Shown piece by piece: positions 14,698 through 15,199 of a DNA stretch of 15,199 bases. Each line of letters opens with the position of its first letter. Position 1 is the first letter of the stretch. The notes under the pieces are model-generated. The model worked only from the letters and a program-made list of their open reading frames with translations. It made no database searches and was not told the origin of the DNA. The stretch comes from Flavobacteriales bacterium (GTDB taxonomy: Bacteria > Bacteroidota > Bacteroidia > Flavobacteriales_D > Sanyastnellaceae): contig DQRJ01000040.1 of assembly GCA_015663855.1 (NCBI GenBank), forward strand, positions 1 to 15,199, in the 5' to 3' direction. A program made the translations under genes and the position numbers.

Positions 14698-15199
14698 ATG
14701 CCATCAACACTACCTATTTACAATGAAAAGTCTTGGAAAGCGGAGATTTTGGACCCTTCAAAAGAAGAAGGCCAAATACGTTTTTCAACTTTAAAATCAA
14801 GTGGTGTTATTTCATCGGAAATCGATACTCTCGAAAGTCAAGTTGCAGAATTAGCAATCACTCGAGACCCTACTCTCAAGCAAGACCCAAGTGGACTTGC
14901 GACTGCGATTAGTCAGGTTATAGGAAATAAAGATTGGGATACTTTCGGACGATGGGTTGTGTTTTCATGGAACAAATGTGCTGTTAGGTTACTACCCCCT
15001 GATGATTTTGCAGAGCTAAGGACGAATCGTAACCGCGATAGAATTACTACCGAAGAGCAGAATTTATTAAGTAGTAAAACGGTAGGTATAGTGGGCTTGT
15101 CAGTTGGACAAGCTGCAGCAATGACTATCGCAATGGAGAGGTCTGCGGGAACGATAAAACTTGCAGATTTCGATGAGTTAGAATTGTCAAATCTAAATA
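14698..15199 (+). CDS. Rv1355c family ThiF/E1-like protein, N-terminal part
   Basis: The frame is open from the ATG at 14698 to the window end (167 codons with no stop), so the gene continues outside. The sequence reads WVVFSWNKCAVRLLPPDDF, RTNRNRDRITTEEQ, KTVGIVGLSVGQAAAMTIA and IKLADFDELELSNLN. This is the start of the ThiF/E1-like Rossmann domain of Rv1355c-type proteins. The nucleotide loop reads GLSVGQ rather than the classical GxGGxG of ThiF. In the family a nitroreductase-like domain usually follows, but that part is not visible here. The function is unknown. An adenylation activity is expected from the fold, but no reaction has been assigned. The similarity to ThiF does not by itself link it to thiamine. 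Confidence 0.85.
   Translation, partial: MPSTLPIYNEKSWKAEILDPSKEEGQIRFSTLKSSGVISSEIDTLESQVAELAITRDPTLKQDPSGLATAISQVIGNKDWDTFGRWVVFSWNKCAVRLLPPDDFAELRTNRNRDRITTEEQNLLSSKTVGIVGLSVGQAAAMTIAMERSAGTIKLADFDELELSNLN

Noticed and set aside
14698..15199. Thiamine biosynthesis ThiF that could join the riboswitch into a thiamine locus
   Set aside because: The sequence matches the Rv1355c family rather than ThiF itself, lacks the GxGGxG loop, and is 10 kb from the riboswitch with unrelated genes between.
1..15199. CRISPR array, transposon, phage or defence system
   Set aside because: No direct-repeat array, transposase, integrase or defence-type nuclease is visible; the genes are typical chromosomal families.

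Overview
The window looks like ordinary chromosomal DNA from a member of the Bacteroidota, most likely a Flavobacteriia-like lineage. The support is a TonB-dependent receptor, a deiminase with a Por/type IX secretion-like C-terminal tail, a bacterial geranylgeranylglyceryl phosphate synthase, DUF4834 and DUF4924 family proteins, a YfhO membrane protein, an Rv1355c-type ThiF protein, A-rich leaders instead of clear Shine-Dalgarno sites, and two exact matches to the Bacteroidota -7 promoter box TAnnTTTG. I see no phage, transposon, CRISPR, tRNA or rRNA, and no gene-free stretch over 300 bases.

Layout. Positions 1-504 hold the C-terminal part of the ribosome-maturation GTPase RsgA. It converges, with a 2-base gap, on a minus-strand CysQ-like phosphatase (507-1292). 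Divergent from cysQ is a thiamine-acquisition unit: a -7 box (1307-1314), a well-conserved TPP riboswitch (about 1319-1390), a possible translation-sequestering hairpin, and a 752-residue TonB-dependent receptor (1453-3711). A secreted agmatine-deiminase-family enzyme (3735-4994) follows after 23 bases and may share the transcript. Its 3' end overlaps the end of a minus-strand two-gene operon (4972-6566), in which an alpha/beta hydrolase is followed by the GGGP synthase through an ATGA overlap.

A 167-base divergent promoter region (6567-6733) contains an exact -7 box and a 24-base dyad. It leads into a tightly packed plus-strand run: carB (without its allosteric domain), a DUF4834 small protein, a YfhO family membrane protein, a GNAT/FemAB-like protein, an OmpH/Skp-like chaperone and a DUF4924 protein, with gaps of only 7-33 bases. 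After an 82-base gap the window ends inside an Rv1355c-family ThiF-like gene, which has no stop codon within the window.

Functionally, the best-supported regulatory logic is thiamine-pyrophosphate control of an outer-membrane receptor, which makes thiamine or a precursor its probable cargo. The most unusual points are the possible inclusion of a secreted deiminase in that regulon, the CarB that ends where the regulatory domain should begin, and the coupling of an archaeal-type ether-lipid enzyme to an uncharacterised hydrolase. I found no clearly new multi-gene system; the findings are modest and testable.
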